Notes: generated from the letters alone by a model not told the origin. A stretch of DNA of 64,000 bases from Lasiosphaeris hirsuta (GCA_030549175.1 JAUKUA010000002.1:6014001-6078000), one strand, 5' to 3'; shown: positions 10,638 to 23,550, counted from the stretch's first letter. Translations and numbers: made by a program.

Positions 10638-13365
10638 GGTGTGAGAAAAGGGCTGCTATGCGGTTGTCCCCAAAAGCAGTGTAAATCGAGCCAGAGACAG
10701 CGAAACGAGATGAGAGAATCCCGGCCTGGATGGGGGTACCAAAACTGCGCCCCGCGAGGGCCTGAAGGATATATATCTGCAACCAAACCTCGTGGCGGTT
10801 CCTGCACGGTGGCATTCGCTTGCAATTCAAACTTGATATGGTGGTCCTGCTCACCTTCTCGCCCGCCCCGGTCACTCTGGAAATGCCGAGACGCGCAGGG
10901 GAATGCAAGGTCTTAGCGAACGCATGCCCATGCGGAGAAGGGAGGCGACTGGGCCGCGCTGTCGACACGCTTCAGGCTGTTGGGGGACGGTACCAAGAGC
11001 GGGGGTGATCGGGTGCTTCGACTTCATCCAGACAGTGGCACGCCGGCCTAGCGCGCACTCCGTTAATTAAAGGCTGAACGCAATGGAAGAAGAAAACGCG
11101 ATATGCTGCCGCTGAGGCCGGCCCCAGGGCGGGTGGGTAACATCTCCCGAAGTCTGGTCTCGCCACCATCCCTGGCCTACCCCAAGATGCAACCCCATTA
11201 CCCCAGGATCGCCCCCGTCTAGTTCATGTAAGCCCCAGGAAATCTCCAGATCTTGGCCGCAGTGGCGCCCTTTTTGTCGACCATGTTTTTCGAGGGCCTG
11301 TTCCTACCCTCCTGGTAGTACATAAGGTATCTCGACGTGAGAGCGGTACTTGGGTGGCGGGAGGAGAGAGGGGGGGGGGGGGGACTTCGGATCCCAGGGC
11401 TCGGACTTGTTATTGGCAGTGAACTACTCCAGGTTGGCCAGAGTGTGCTCTGTCGTACTCTGTCGGCAACTCTTTAATGCCCGCAGTCACCCACGTTTCT
11501 GGGACTGTTCCGCTCCCGCCACGGCCGTCTGCATGCGCGTGACTGCGGCGATGCGAAGATTTCCAGAAAAAATCCGACGCCACCACTCCCATCTCAATAT
11601 CAAAACAATATGGGATATATTACCAGATCTGCATGGCTGCTGTGGAACACACATCCAGGACCGTTTAATCCGATTTTGGGTCGTTGGTGATTTCTTTGTT
11701 CACCACCAATTTACCACTCTTAGGTTGGTAAAATTGGAGGGAATGCGCGAGGACAATAGCTTCAATCCTCGATACCATGTCGACCTTCTTGAGCCTAGTC
11801 CCTACGCTTGGGGTCTCGAATGCGCATCTCCTTTTCCTGTTCTCGGAACCTGGGAGTCATGTGCATGCTTTTCTCCAGCATGAGAGAGGTTCGCCAATCC
11901 ATTTCCGTGTCTCCCCAACCACCCCCGCTAACACGCCTCAGCTGTATGTTCTTCTCGGCACTTTTGGCCAGACAGGATGGATGGATCCTGAGCCTGATGA
12001 AGTAGACTGGTAGTGCCCACCAATGGTTGGTATTTCGACGTTTGCAACACCTAGACCATGGAACTCGAGTCACACAATGGGTTCTATCTCACTCGCAGCT
12101 TTTCATAGGAATAGTGACATTGAGAGTCGAAGAGTTGGCCTCGGCTTTCGTACCGACACCAAGGACCACCGTCAAAGACTTGGAAGGGCAAGACGACCCT
12201 GCGCATCAATTGATGCTCAAGGTTTGTGCTACTTCGAACCAGCCAGCTAGGTGCTTTGGCCTGCCCTTCCTAGAACCTCCTTGTCTTGCTGCAGCATCCT
12301 GCAGTGGGCAAAGAAAACTCCAAATTTTCCATGTTCAGTCCAAACACTTGTCCAGCATTCTATCGCGCAATTTCTCGCCAACAGACTCACGCCACAACAC
12401 GGCCATGGAGCAAAAGAACAAGCAGACACCGGTAAGCAGCAAAAAAAAATCTTTCTCTATTTACTATTGTCCTTTGAGGAGTATTTCTGGATCCCACATC
12501 GCTGCTGGCAGCATCTCGAGGAAAGCACCGCCACTTCCCGTCCGATACTCTTGTGCTCCAATCTGCCCAAGCTCGCTCGCGGAACACTCCCCGGCAACCG
12601 GGCCCCATGCCCTCGCCAGCCCATTCTCGCCGAACCGATGCCATCGCCACAGCGAGCGCCGAAATACTCGCTGCCGAACACCCGGCCACTGGTCCCGTCT
12701 GAGCTGCCGTCACTGCAGCTCGTCTAGCGCCCGGGCCGTGAGAGATTGACGTCGGGTGAGATGTGTGAGTATTACTGCTCGCCCCAGGGTACCACGCGCC
12801 GTTTTCGTCTCTGTAAGTTGTTTTTCTTGCCGCCCAGGGGCACCGTAACGCCCCACCTTGGAGCTGTGTCTGGACGGATTCAGCGGAGTTGCGTCAACCC
12901 TGTCTCTATCGCTGCCGTAATAGAAAGGCCTGTGTTGACTTGTAGGTCGGCTCCTATCTTCGCTTCCCTGCTCTTTTCACCAACTCCCTTGCTTAGCGAT
13001 CCCCAAGAGTCTGCAAATTGGTATCAGCTCTCCGACAAACGAGTTAGACGACTTCTGAATCTCGGGCTAGAAAGACGGTTTATTGGGGGTGGGGGGGTAG
13101 CAGGCGCACGCATGTGGGTAGGATAGTGATGTAGCCGCACAGACAGCCGGTGCCACACGGCATTATGATGATTGTGTAATTGGAGAGCCCAGACACACTA
13201 CCAAATAGAACGTCCGCCGTCAATGACCCCTTGCCTTCCTGGGTTCCATCCACTCAAGCGTTTAATACCAAGAGAAAGTCATCTCGCGACGCAATGAGCC
13301 AAACAGGAGTTCCGAAAGAGCAGTAGGCTCAAGTCATTAAGAAGGATAGAGGTAAGTTAACCCTA
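10638..13365. other. 2.7-kb stretch without a recognisable gene
   Basis: Open frames of up to 240 codons exist here, but they lack domains, change frame often and have base use unlike the real genes. Apart from the transporter promoter I see only homopolymers (G12 near 11371, A9 near 12440). Confidence 0.5.
10769..10776 (-). promoter_or_regulatory. TATA-like element of the sugar transporter
   Basis: ATATATAT lies about 135 bases upstream of the transporter ATG at 10637, within GCAGATATATATCC on the minus strand. The placement suits a core promoter. Confidence 0.35.
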
Positions 13366-14282
13366 TTGCGCATCCCAAATGATCAACAAAGTGCTGGAAC
13401 GATGGCAGAGATCACGTTCGAGAAGATTCCTGTCCCCCAGCCAGCCCTTGACGAAGTCCTAGTCAACTTCAAGTACTCGGGTGTCTGTCACACAGATCTA
13501 CACGCCATGAATAACGACTGGCCGCTACCACGCAAGACGCCCGTGGTGATAGGGCATGAGGGTTCTGGGATTGTGGTTTCCAAGGGCAGCACCGTAACCG
13601 GCGTTTCTGTTAGCGACCGCGTCGGCATCAAGTGACTGAGTGCGTCCTGCCTCGACTGCACCTTTTGCTTACAGGGTGACGAATCGCTCTGCCCGCATGC
13701 CACCCTGTCGGGATACACTGTTGATGGCACGTTTCAGCAGTATGCCGTCGCCAACGCTAGCTTGCCGAAGGACGTTGTCTTGCGGCCGTGGTCCCGGTAC
13801 TCCGCGCTGGACTCCACGTCATTACCGCGGACGAGGACGCTGAGAAGGGCGAGATATGCAAGAATCTGGGAGCGGCAAGCTTTGTCGACTACAAAATGTC
13901 AAAGTCAGTCATTGATGACGTCAAGGCAGCAAGTGGCAGGGAGAATCTTGGCCCTCATGCCGTTTTGGTTCTCACACCGCAGGAACAGCCATTCCAGCAA
14001 GCAACAGCATACGTGCGCGCCCACGGTGCTGCCGTCGTGATCGGGCTGCCGGCTGTGGCCAAGATCAGTATGCCTGTGTTCGATACGGTCGTCCGCATGG
14101 TCACAGTGAAAGGGTCGTATGTCGGAAGCAGGCAGGATATGGCTGAAGCCATCGAGTTTTTCTCGCGAGGCCTGATCAAGGCGCCGTACAAGGTTGTTGG
14201 ACTGAGCGAGCTGCAGGGCGTCTTCAAAGCAATGAGTGAGAACAAAGTCGTTGGGAGATGTGTGCTTGACATGAGCAAGTGA
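13366..14282 (+). pseudogene. Zinc alcohol dehydrogenase pseudogene
   Basis: The 5' part has the medium-chain ADH start PVPQPALDEVLVNFKYSGV, then CHTDLHAMNNDWPLP and GHEGSGIVV, the catalytic zinc Cys and His. An in-frame TGA at 13633-13635 follows VGIK, where intact enzymes have Trp. Beyond it the frame continues with the structural-zinc cysteines [17 protein letters not shown] and [20 protein letters not shown]. There the frame shifts and about 50 codons of the family are missing, including the GxGxxG NAD-binding loop. The 3' part then reads [20 protein letters not shown] through VVGRCVLDMSK and stops at 14282. One stop plus an in-core deletion make this a dead gene. Confidence 0.85.
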
Positions 14283-15769
14283 TTGTCCACTAGGCTCAAT
14301 AATTGAACAATGGGACAAGGATGTCGAAGTATTACATGGATTGCTGGCATCGCCAGAACTTAGAGACGATGACTCGAAGAAAGCGAAACGGCCAAGTCGG
14401 GCGGGGGAAGGGAGCCGGTGAAATGCCAAAAACTTTGAGTTAATCCCTCACTCCTTCCTCAGTGTCGCTGGTACCTACATGTCCGCTCAGCACAAGACAA
14501 GCAATGACACAGCGAGCAATGATCGAACCCCCAAATGATAGCAAGGGCCCTGCCCATATGACCCCTTGGTCGGGGAAAGTGCGAAACGTGAAGTGTACTT
14601 GGACAAGTTAGGGTTGTGTGCCTGCTCAGGGATCGAAGTGGCTCCATGTCACGACGACAGATGCCTGGATGGGATTCGGAATTGTGCATCATATAGGTGA
14701 AGATTTAGGATGCATGCATGGTGAGGGTTTATTTATGAGTAAGGTAGGAAACATGCAAAATTAAAATAAAAAAAAAAAGTTAACATTGAAAAAGAAAAGA
14801 ATTGGCCCGCGCCAGACAGAGTTGATCTGACACCGTGCGATCGCTATAGCTCATGAAACAGCTTTATACCTGACTGGTGGTGCCGATTACTAGTCGTATA
14901 AGTGCGGTATTTAACTCTGCAAGCAGAACTCGCATGTGCTAGCCATTCGGGCTAACTTGGTTGTGAAAAACTGTCCTACAAACTTAGAACATATACCAGA
15001 TACAACCTGCCCCTCCCCCCTCCTTCCTCCTTCCCTCCTTCCATCACCTCCCACAGCGATCAGAAAATTACAAATGAGGTAGGTCCTCACGGATAATAGT
15101 TAATGGAATAAATAGTTGATAGGGTAATTCAAGAGAAAATAAATATATATTATAAGGGGAGAGGCAGTCGTACCCGAGGCGCTTACCGTGCTTATTTAGA
15201 CTTCTAAAGGCTAGTGGCAGGTCCTTACGAGAGTCACCGTGGATGGCGTATCGGGCGGTGTGTTGATGTGTTGAAGAAAGTCAAAAGAAAAAGAAGGTAA
15301 AATTAAACAAGGAGTGCCCGTACCAGAATTGAACTGGTGTCTCAAACAATCGAGAGCTCGTGGAACAGCAACCCTGGGACTGACGATCTAGTCGCGTAGG
15401 ATGAGACAGTATGCAAGTCGAACTCGCCGCGTTTTACCATCCACCAACACGCACTCATTGATGGAAACTTGGTCCTACAAACCAGCACATATACCACCCG
15501 TACCCCACCCCCCCAACTGCTCTTGCCCCACACAGCATGTCCCATTCCGAGTTGCCGCAGAGGAATGGATGTCGCTGCCTATTGGGGCTTTCCCACGGGT
15601 CGGGTTCTCATTCTGAACTACACGTTCCTACACACAAAAACACACAAGGCGTTTCATTGCCCATCTCGATCCGAGGCATCTTGTGTGCCTCGATGCCGCC
15701 CACAAAACAGCACAACACACACCATAAACGCCCGCTAGGTATCAAGACACTTTTTCCACCTGCACCCTC
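14283..15769. other. AT-rich intergenic stretch with tRNA-like fragments
   Basis: 14700-15320 is clearly AT-richer than its surroundings, with A12-type runs and TATATATTATA near 15145. On the minus strand at 15312-15345 there is a T-arm-like hairpin (ACCAG-TTCAATT-CTGGT) followed by an acceptor-like tail, but no matching 5' half. No intact gene was seen. Confidence 0.45.
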
Positions 15770-17131
15770 TCAGCCGACCAGAGCCTGCTGGCGCAGGGCA
15801 TTTAACTTTGAAGCCTTGGAAAACTGCAGACCGCAGCGATTACACAGCGTCCCCTTGCCATCGGGCCCAGTCCTCCACTCGGTGCTGACAGTGTCACCAC
15901 ATCCATGGCACCTGCCAGCCGCGTTCCTCGCAGGGATTGTTTTCTGTCAACATTCAGCATCAGTCACCCTGCATGCACACCACACCATCAACAGGACAAA
16001 GAAAACTAACCTTGGCATTCGGCATCCTGCGCGACCGCGTCCTGATCTTACTCACGCGACACGCCCAGCCCTGGGCCTTGCCGACCTTGGCCTCCGCGCC
16101 GGGCTCCCCATCCTCGCTCCTAGCCCGACCACCACCAACATCCGACCCCGCCCCCACCGTCGTCGTCGTCGTCGTCGTCGAAGCCGTACTCTCGCGCCTC
16201 TCGACTTCCCTCCCTCCTCCCCCTCCTTCCACCGTGCCTGCAGCAGCAGCAGCGGCAGCGGCAGCGGCAGCCTCCTCCTCATCCTCGCGCTGCATCTCGG
16301 CGACGCGCTTGACAATGTGCGCAATCTCCTCGAGCTTCTTCTTGATGGTGGCCGCGTTGTTGGCCATCTGGCTAACCATCTGACGCGAGGGCAGCTGGGC
16401 CGAGATGGTGGCGCCGCCCTCGGGCGCAGCCACGGGCTCGCGCTGGCATTGCTCGTAGAAGCGCTTGGAGAAGTCGAAGAGGGAGACGGAGGCTTGGTTG
16501 AGCTGTTTTCGGATCAGTCTCTCTTTTCTCTCTCCTTTAGGAGGGAGGTTTTCAATGAAAGAGGGAGGGGAGGGCATCACACGTTGAAGAGGGCTTCGAT
16601 GTAGCCCCAACCCAGCGGGAGGTTCACGTCGTTCACGGCGGGCGCCAGCGGGGGTGGGCGGTAGTGTTGCCGGTCGCCACCGGCGGGCGTGGTGGAGTGG
16701 GGGTTGGGCAGTAACTCCCGTAAATAAATGGGCGGCGCGGCTGCCGCGGCTTGCGGCTTTGGCCAGCGCGAGGCCTTTTGTTGGGGCGGAGACGAGGCCG
16801 CGGTGGGGGAGGGGGTCCCGCCGACGGGCGGCAGCACGGCTGGCGTCCCGGCTGCTGGCCTCTCATTCGCCGGCTCGTTTGGTGGAGCTGGGTTGACCAG
16901 TGTCGCAATACTAAACTGTATGCTAGCGTGTGTCTCGTCGGGGTTGGAGGGGACACTGGTTAGGGTGTTGGAGGTCACCGCTGATGGCGGCCGTGTCGGC
17001 GGTGTCGGTGGTCTCGCTAGATGCTCTGTGAACTTTTGGAATGAGGGGAGCTCAGTACGGTAGGGGGAAACAAAAGTCTCTGGCATCCTGGGGGGAGCGC
17101 TCGAGGGCCCGACTGTGCAGATTTCGTACAT
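15770..17131 (-). CDS. GATA-type zinc-finger transcription factor (CX18C, WC-2 class)
   Basis: Three exons (17131-16583, 16502-16011, 15943-15770) give 404 residues. The only recognisable domain is one GATA finger at the extreme C-terminus, rebuilt only when the last intron is removed: CHGCGDTVSTEWRTGPDGK then GTLCNRCGLQFSK, with cysteines near residues 359, 362, 381 and 384 (CX2C-X18-CX2C). The 18-residue loop is that of fungal WC-2-type fingers, not the 17-residue NIT2/AreA type. The N-terminal half is Pro/Ser/Thr-rich and disordered-looking. The middle has LPLGWGYIEALFN, then a likely helical segment (QMVSQMANNAATIKKKLEEI), an Ala12 run and a Thr7 run. No PAS domain is evident, so it is not a plain WC-2. 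It should act in the nucleus; target genes are unknown. Confidence 0.88.
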
Positions 17132-17337
17132 GCCGGCGACACAGCGTCAAGAACACCACCCAAGGTGCGAATATCCCGCCCCGAGACGAAATGACTGGTA
17201 TGAAGAGAGAATAAGGGGGGGGGACGCTGCTGGGGGCACTGCCGTGTGGTCAGACGACACAGAGAAACATGGGATCGGGATTGTCTCATAGGCAGGATAA
17301 GGGAGTGGGCTTGAGTCCCCCCAAGGCAGGTAAGCAC

Positions 17338-17347
17338 TTATATATCA
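17338..17347 (-). promoter_or_regulatory. TATA-like element of the GATA factor gene
   Basis: GATATATAAG on the minus strand is about 205 bases upstream of the ATG at 17131. Confidence 0.35.
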
Positions 17348-18552
17348 GGGCCGCAGGACCACACCGTTGCCATGAGCTCACTCAGAGAGTGCGCGACCAG
17401 GGGGGAAGGGGGGCGGTGTTGCTCTTTTTCCCACCCACCAACTTTTGACAAACCGCCAACACCTGGGCCCCGCGCTGCAAGGGATGGCACACGTGGACAA
17501 TTGGGTGCAGCACTGCATTTCTGCTCTATCAATTTTCTCCTTCTCGATAGCTTCACGGTGCGTGATAGCGACGTCCCCACCCACGCCAGAGGCCATCGGG
17601 GGGCGTGCGGCCGTCAGCACACAGCCAACCAGTCGTAGCCGTGAGGTGCAGAGGGAAAATGCAGCGAGGCAGAGAGAGGGCAGGCAGAGAGGGCAGGCAG
17701 AAGGGGGGGAGGTAGAGACGCAGATCCTGAGAAAGGCTGAACTGGGTGGGGTGACTGGGCATTCACAACTACTGAGAACATGCAGAGGGCTGCAACCCTC
17801 AGGGCGCCGATGACTGGAGGCGGTCAAGCCCCCCGGCGGCTCGAGGTGCGTCGCCGGCATCGCCTAGCACCTCGGCTCGGGCCAATCGGTTCGGGTACCC
17901 GACGACGATGAACCGGGTTAGGAGAGAGAGAAGGGGGCGGGACGGTGAAGCGACCGCGCTGCGCTGTGTGTACAGTTTCCGGCAAAACGGTCCTCGGTAC
18001 AGTACATAGGGCGCCGTCCCAACACATCCATGACCCATCCATGACCCCCCCCCCCCCCTACACGACAACTCTCTGACGAACGCCTGCAAGTTCGTTCAGT
18101 CGAAATCGAAACCGATGTGACGAGATGGCCCAGGACGACAGCCTGCAACCCCTCCTAATACACGGCCATCCGCCATTATTAGTGTCGGCCACCACATGTG
18201 GCGTTTTGTCTCCCGCTCTCGCATCTGTGTTTGTTTCTCGACCACACGCCAGCTTCACCAATTTCTCCCATGCTCTGCGGCGCATCCTTAGCCGCCCGCC
18301 TTTTGTGCAAACATCAGATCAGCTTCCTGACTAGGCAGTCCGTGATACGTAGCACACAGACTAGCCCCCCCCCCCCCCCCCGCATTCCCTCGAGCCCTGA
18401 GCCCTGGCCAGGAGAATGCTAGACACGCCTCGCGAAGCACAGGCAAACCATGGGACATGGCGACGGTGACCCGCATGAATTGTCGAACACTTGATTGCCC
18501 ATACGATAGGAACCACCTAGCGCTCTCAGCACCGCGCACTACACAAATACAA

Positions 18553-18570
18553 ACACACACACACACACAC
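18553..18570. repeat. (AC)9 microsatellite
   Basis: Perfect dinucleotide run visible in the sequence. Confidence 0.9.
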
Positions 18571-19437
18571 AGGCTTGACGGGCTGCTTGGTATCTCCCCT
18601 CTCCTCCCTCCCTCCCCTTTTCCCCGTTGATTACTGAGGTGGTACAACCTGCAGAGTTCCCAACGGACTCGATGCGAGCGTCTCCTTGGGCATTGGGTGC
18701 TGCCCGAGTGAGGAGGCCGAGGGAGGGGGGGGCTTGAGCTGTTTGGCTCAGTAGGTGCCGCCATTGTGCGACCAAAGCCGACACTCGGCCTCGGCAGCTT
18801 TCCCCTCCACGATGCATCGCTCTCGCATGCCATCAGTCATATCTGGTGGGCAAATCAAGACGGGCCGTGGTATCTACACAGTATCTTCAACCGCCGCCGG
18901 CTCTCGGCCGTCGAGAGCCCGAGGAGAAATGCAGATAGCTTCATCATTGGTCGCAACCGGATTCAGTTGCATGCGTGCAGTTCGATGGCCCGACACTACA
19001 CCACACCTATGGCGAGCTATGGATAAGCAAAGTGGCAAATCCTACACTTTGTTCATCTAAATATCTGCCCCAACACCGAGACCGCTCATGTATCAGGTCC
19101 TTGATCACTTCCCCAAGTTCTTCAACCGGCCGTGCCGAGAAAAGGCATCGCCGTAGAAGGCTGCTGCAAAACCACAAAACCCAATATTTATCTAGGGGTA
19201 TCTAATGCGCCGGGCCTGCACCGTGTAAATGCCGTATGAGCCTAGCAGCTCTTGTCGGGCGCTAGACTGATCATGATAACGATGAGATGAACGAAAAAAA
19301 AAAAGGAAACTCCTCCAGCCCTCCAAGCAATTCCAGTGAATTATTTTGTAACTGTGACACCAGCCATCAACGCCATATTACCCCCAGACCCCAGACCCCA
19401 GACCCCACACTCTGGCGACATTGAACGTCGAAACAAA

Positions 19438-19814
19438 TTATACGGCGCTCTTGGTGCGCTTGATCATGCTCTCCCAAGCCGGAATCGGCTTGGGCTTGCA
19501 CTCGCCACAGAGATCATTTGCTCTGCAAAAGATGGTCAACTCCACTTCATCGGGCACCATATGCTGGGGACTGCCCAAGGTAACAAAAAAAAAAAAAAAA
19601 AAAAAAAAACTAACCTGTATTCGAACTCCGAGACGTTGGGCTGGCAGCGCTTATGCGTCACAGTGTAGCAGCGGCACCATTTGGATGCGATCCAGCGGAA
19701 GTGGCCGCAGCAGTATTCTCTCTGTAGGGATGGCGGTCCTTTTGTTAGCAAAAGCACCAAAAGTCGGGCACCTTGGTTGGGGACAAGTCAACGCACTTGG
19801 ATGTAGTCGCACAT
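19438..19814 (-). CDS. 85-residue cysteine-rich fungal microprotein, three exons
   Basis: A tiny gene is rebuilt from three exons: 19814-19797 (MCDYIQ), 19721-19615 (from REYCCGHFRWIASKWCRCYT to CQPNVSEFEY) and 19570-19438 (ending IPAWESMIKRTKSAV). The phases agree and the stop is TAA at 19440-19438. The 75-base first intron has a perfect TGCTAACA branch site. The second intron is only 44 bases, of which 25 are one T homopolymer on the coding strand. The pattern of CxCGH..W near the start, a KRC block, and a final CGECKPK with a Trp after it resembles short conserved fungal proteins of unknown role that probably bind a metal ion. No signal peptide, so intracellular. Function unknown. Confidence 0.75.
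19585..19609. repeat. A25 homopolymer inside an intron
   Basis: Twenty-five consecutive A on the plus strand, lying in the second intron of the Cys-rich gene between donor and acceptor. Confidence 0.95.
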
Positions 19815-22800
19815 GGTGATGGTTGTTTGGAGTTGCAATCGGCTCAGCGGAAGCTACGCCGTGATAGACGAGTTGGGTGAGGGTTGAGGTACTTGTGTGT
19901 TAAATATGCCGTGGTGTTGAAGTTGAACGGATGGATGTCCAGCTATGATAAACCATACATGGAGACGATGGGGGATCAAGAAAGCTGCCCTTGGGGGGGG
20001 GCTTTCATCCCCATACTTGTACTTAGTCAGGATGCCCAACGAAAGCCTACGAGGTTTGCTGTCTCACCGTGAGCCGTCTTGCTTAACACCCTGGTTGGCC
20101 GCCATCTCTCGAGAGGGATCCGCCCTCCCGTTTCCTTGGGAACTCGGGGATTGGGGGAAAGACGCCTTCGGCACGGTGCCGTGCAGGGCAAGGACAGGGC
20201 CTGTGGAATGTGGAATGTGGATTGGACTGAGCCCGACGGGGAACGGAGGGAATCCGCTAGTCACGCTAGCGTAACCCCCCCCCCCCAGACGGAACGCGCT
20301 ACACTGCTTCGTCCTGGACGGTTTGATACAAAATGGACGAAGGCTCGGGAAATTTTGCCCGATAAAAAAAACGGTCTATCGCCTGCCTGGATCTGGCCGA
20401 GCACCCGCAATCTGACAATCTGAGTCGAGGCCGCGGCGGATTGTGATGGCGCTCGTTGGCGCCCAACGGGGGGGCTCGCGGGCTTGACCCAAGACGCTCC
20501 AATTGACGCTGCCGCAGGGGGATGTCGGGCTTGTTAGGGCCGGGGATGGTGGTGTCCCGTAAGCTGCTACGATCATGGGATGGGCCAGTTGACTGTGCGA
20601 TGCGGGCTTGGGCTTGCGGGTTTGCGGGCTGCGGTGGCGGGGGGGAAAGCCGAAGGAGGGTAGGAGTGAGATGGGAAACTGAGAGGAGTATCGGCTTCCC
20701 GCCTCGCCCTCAACTTTCTCATCGCGGGCCTCGGGTCGGTTCCCTCGTCTTCGGTGACGCTCCACGGCAGGGCATTGGCTCGATCTCGATCTCGCACATC
20801 TCCCGATCCCATGCCGCGTTGAGCAAGGCTGCAGCCATCATCAATTCAAGCCCAATGCCTCCCCCCCCAAATCGGTCGTCTTGCAGTATCAATCTATCAT
20901 TTCTCGATTTTTTTTCTCTTCTTCTCGTTCGAGGATAATCCCAATATGAAGAAGTTCTGCTGTACACTAGGGTATGACTCGTATGTTCCCCGTGAGGGCT
21001 TCTGCGATTGGAACTATTCCTTATCTCCCAGCGGGATTCGGGATTCAAGGGGCCCGGAGGAGTAATTCTGGATATGCCAGAGCCCGCGGCATTGGGGGGG
21101 GGGAGGGGGGGGGGAAAGTTGATGGCCAATGAATTCAGTTTCGAGATAGAGGGGTTGGGGCAGCCAGGAGACCTGTCATAATCTCCCCTTACCACGATTG
21201 CTTCAGCTCGCGTATGTGCGAGCCGTGTGGCGCGCAGGGAACTGACTGGCTTTGGTCTGAGGGGCTCCCACATTGTGTCTGTCTCAGCTACCCAGTCTCC
21301 CGGGGCTTGCAATGACCTGCTTTCGCTTGGCCTGCCTGCCTGGACCCAGGCCAGAGTCAACTATAGCCAGGCCTCAGAAGAGCGAACGCTCCGGTCGAGA
21401 CTCCTGCCGATGTTGTCCGTCCAGTATGCGCTTCATCGAGGCCCATAGAGGCTAGCGATTGGTCTGCTTCGAGTTGCCGGGCCCGGGCAGATGATTTGGA
21501 TCGACTCGTCCAGTATTCGACAAGGGAAAAACTTGCCCAGCACTGGCTTGCGTACCCGAAACATATCCGCTTGCCTCGTAATCCCACTATCTTGGTGTTA
21601 GCGCACTTCGTTGAGCCAGTGGGCGCTGGCTCTGACCCAGGAATGTTGACCCCAGGGCCAGGACCCCGAAAAGGAAGGCGAGGCACAGTGGGCTTGTGGA
21701 CTCCAGACAATAAGACAATAAAAAAAATAAAAAATAAAAAAAGCAAAAGAAAGGCCGCCGTCTTGGCATTGAGACACGCGGGGCCGCTGGATGAAATACC
21801 GGCCAGACGTCAGTCTTTGACCTAACCAAACCGGGGCCTCGTTGCATCGTCTTGCGCCCTCGGGGCCCTGACATGCAGAAACAGGGCTCCGAGGCTTTGA
21901 GCCGTGACGTCAGGGTGGTAGGCTGGCCCGAGTGGTTGGCTCACGGCAAATCCCAAGTGTTGCATGCTTCTTTCCGCTCTCTCTTGAGTGGTTGAGTGTT
22001 GCTTGCTCGCGCCACCGTCCTCACCTTGCGTCTAGAGATGCAGCCCGTTTCCAATTTTTCAGCAGTCAACAGAGTGCGAAAAGTGTGCATGTAGTCCGTA
22101 CGGAGACAAGGGGGTGTAGAATGCTCCACCTAAGGGGGGCCGGAGACATGTCCGTGTCAATTTGGCGAATCTGAGTGGCCGTCGCAGCAGCAGGCAGCAC
22201 AACTTGCACATACATATCCACTATCGCTGATGCAAACACCAGCAGTTCGCAGCCAGAAGCCATTGTGCAATGGCATGATGGACAAATTATGAGGCAGAAG
22301 AAAAGGAAAGATGCGAGAAAAGTGACAGAAAAGTAAGACAATGATGGAAGAATCCGGCTGGTTCTGGTTCGAGGGTCAATTGACTGAACCCCAGTCGGCC
22401 ATCGTGGTGATCTCGTGACGATAGGGATCATGGCATCGTTTTTGTGAAACGGTAGGAAAGTCGGCACAAGTGACTCGAGAGGTTGCGACGATTTGTTGCA
22501 CCTTCAAGTTGGCAGGAAAGGAGGGGTGGGGCTGATGGGGTCAGGGCTTCTGCGCCTTCCCCCTGGGGAAGTCAATGTCAATGTCAACCTTAAATCGACG
22601 TCAACCAGGCAACCGTGACACGAGGAATTTTGCAACGAAGCCATAGAGACTCCGCTCAAGCAAGCATTTCGCTTCATTGCGCAAACATTCGACTCGGCCC
22701 GCCGATTGACACGGCTGGTACTTGTCCCGACGCCACCCGCAGGCATTTATTTGGTCAAATCACGATCTACCGCCCCGCGCTGGGTGCCCACGATCGCGGG

Positions 22801-23550
22801 CAGCCTTCAACGACTTTCCGAACTGTCCGAAATGTCTAAAGCTCTGGGAATGCTCGCGTTGGGTAGGCATGGACATTCTGCACCGACACAGACACCCGCA
22901 GGATGGCATCATGCAGCCAGCGGCCATCTCTGCCGCCCACTGTTTGCATCCTCCATCGCCCCAGACTCCTCCCACAATCCCAGCACAGGTTCCCTGCGTC
23001 GCTTGCATCATTGCCCCGCGAATGTGATGTCGCGATGCACCCTCCGCCGCCTCTGCGAGCCCTTTGCGTCCGTCAATGTCGCTGGCCAGATTCTTCAGCT
23101 CATCCGCTACATCCAGACAAACACGTTGACTAATGTTCTGGCCTCTCCCTGCGTAGTGCCGATTTGATCTCTTGGGCAACATTCGTACCCAGCGCGCGCT
23201 CCTGCAAGTCCCAGCGGCGTTTATACGCATCTATACGCATTGAAGGCCATGGGCCGGCGCCAGCAACAATATACCGGATAAACCATCGCCCTTCATCTCA
23301 CATGTCCTGCTGGGACTGTGCTAGACGCTCTTTTGTATGCCCAGACTCGGCCCTGGCTATTTTTAGGCACCGTAGCCAGGCTTTGCCAGGGCAGCAGCCT
23401 TTTGCCGCGGCGGCAGAATTGCATCGGCCTCTTCAAACCTGCCAGATCACGCTTTGTTCCACTGTTACCGTCCTCGTCAATATCGATAGGCACGAACTGT
23501 GACGGCACCCTGACGCTCAAGACCGGGAATGCTGATTAGGGGACCAGCTG

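Larger units (their letters stand above)
17132..19437. other. 2.3-kb intergenic region
   Basis: This is the upstream region of the GATA gene and the 3' side of the Cys-rich gene. It holds (AC)9 at 18553-18570, C-runs near 18050 and 18365, and a short tandem CCCAGAC repeat at 19382-19408. No coding region was recognised. Confidence 0.5.

Noticed and set aside
14800..14880. Second tRNA-like hairpin
   Set aside because: Only a weak T-arm-like sequence; the acceptor and D arm do not pair.
15312..15400. Minus-strand tRNA
   Set aside because: A T-arm hairpin and acceptor-like tail are present, but no complementary 5' acceptor strand or D arm was found, so at most a fragment.
15537..16604. A 355-codon plus-strand open frame
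   Set aside because: It is antisense to the GATA-factor exons, and its composition (Arg/Ala/His runs) is the mirror of GC-rich coding sequence.
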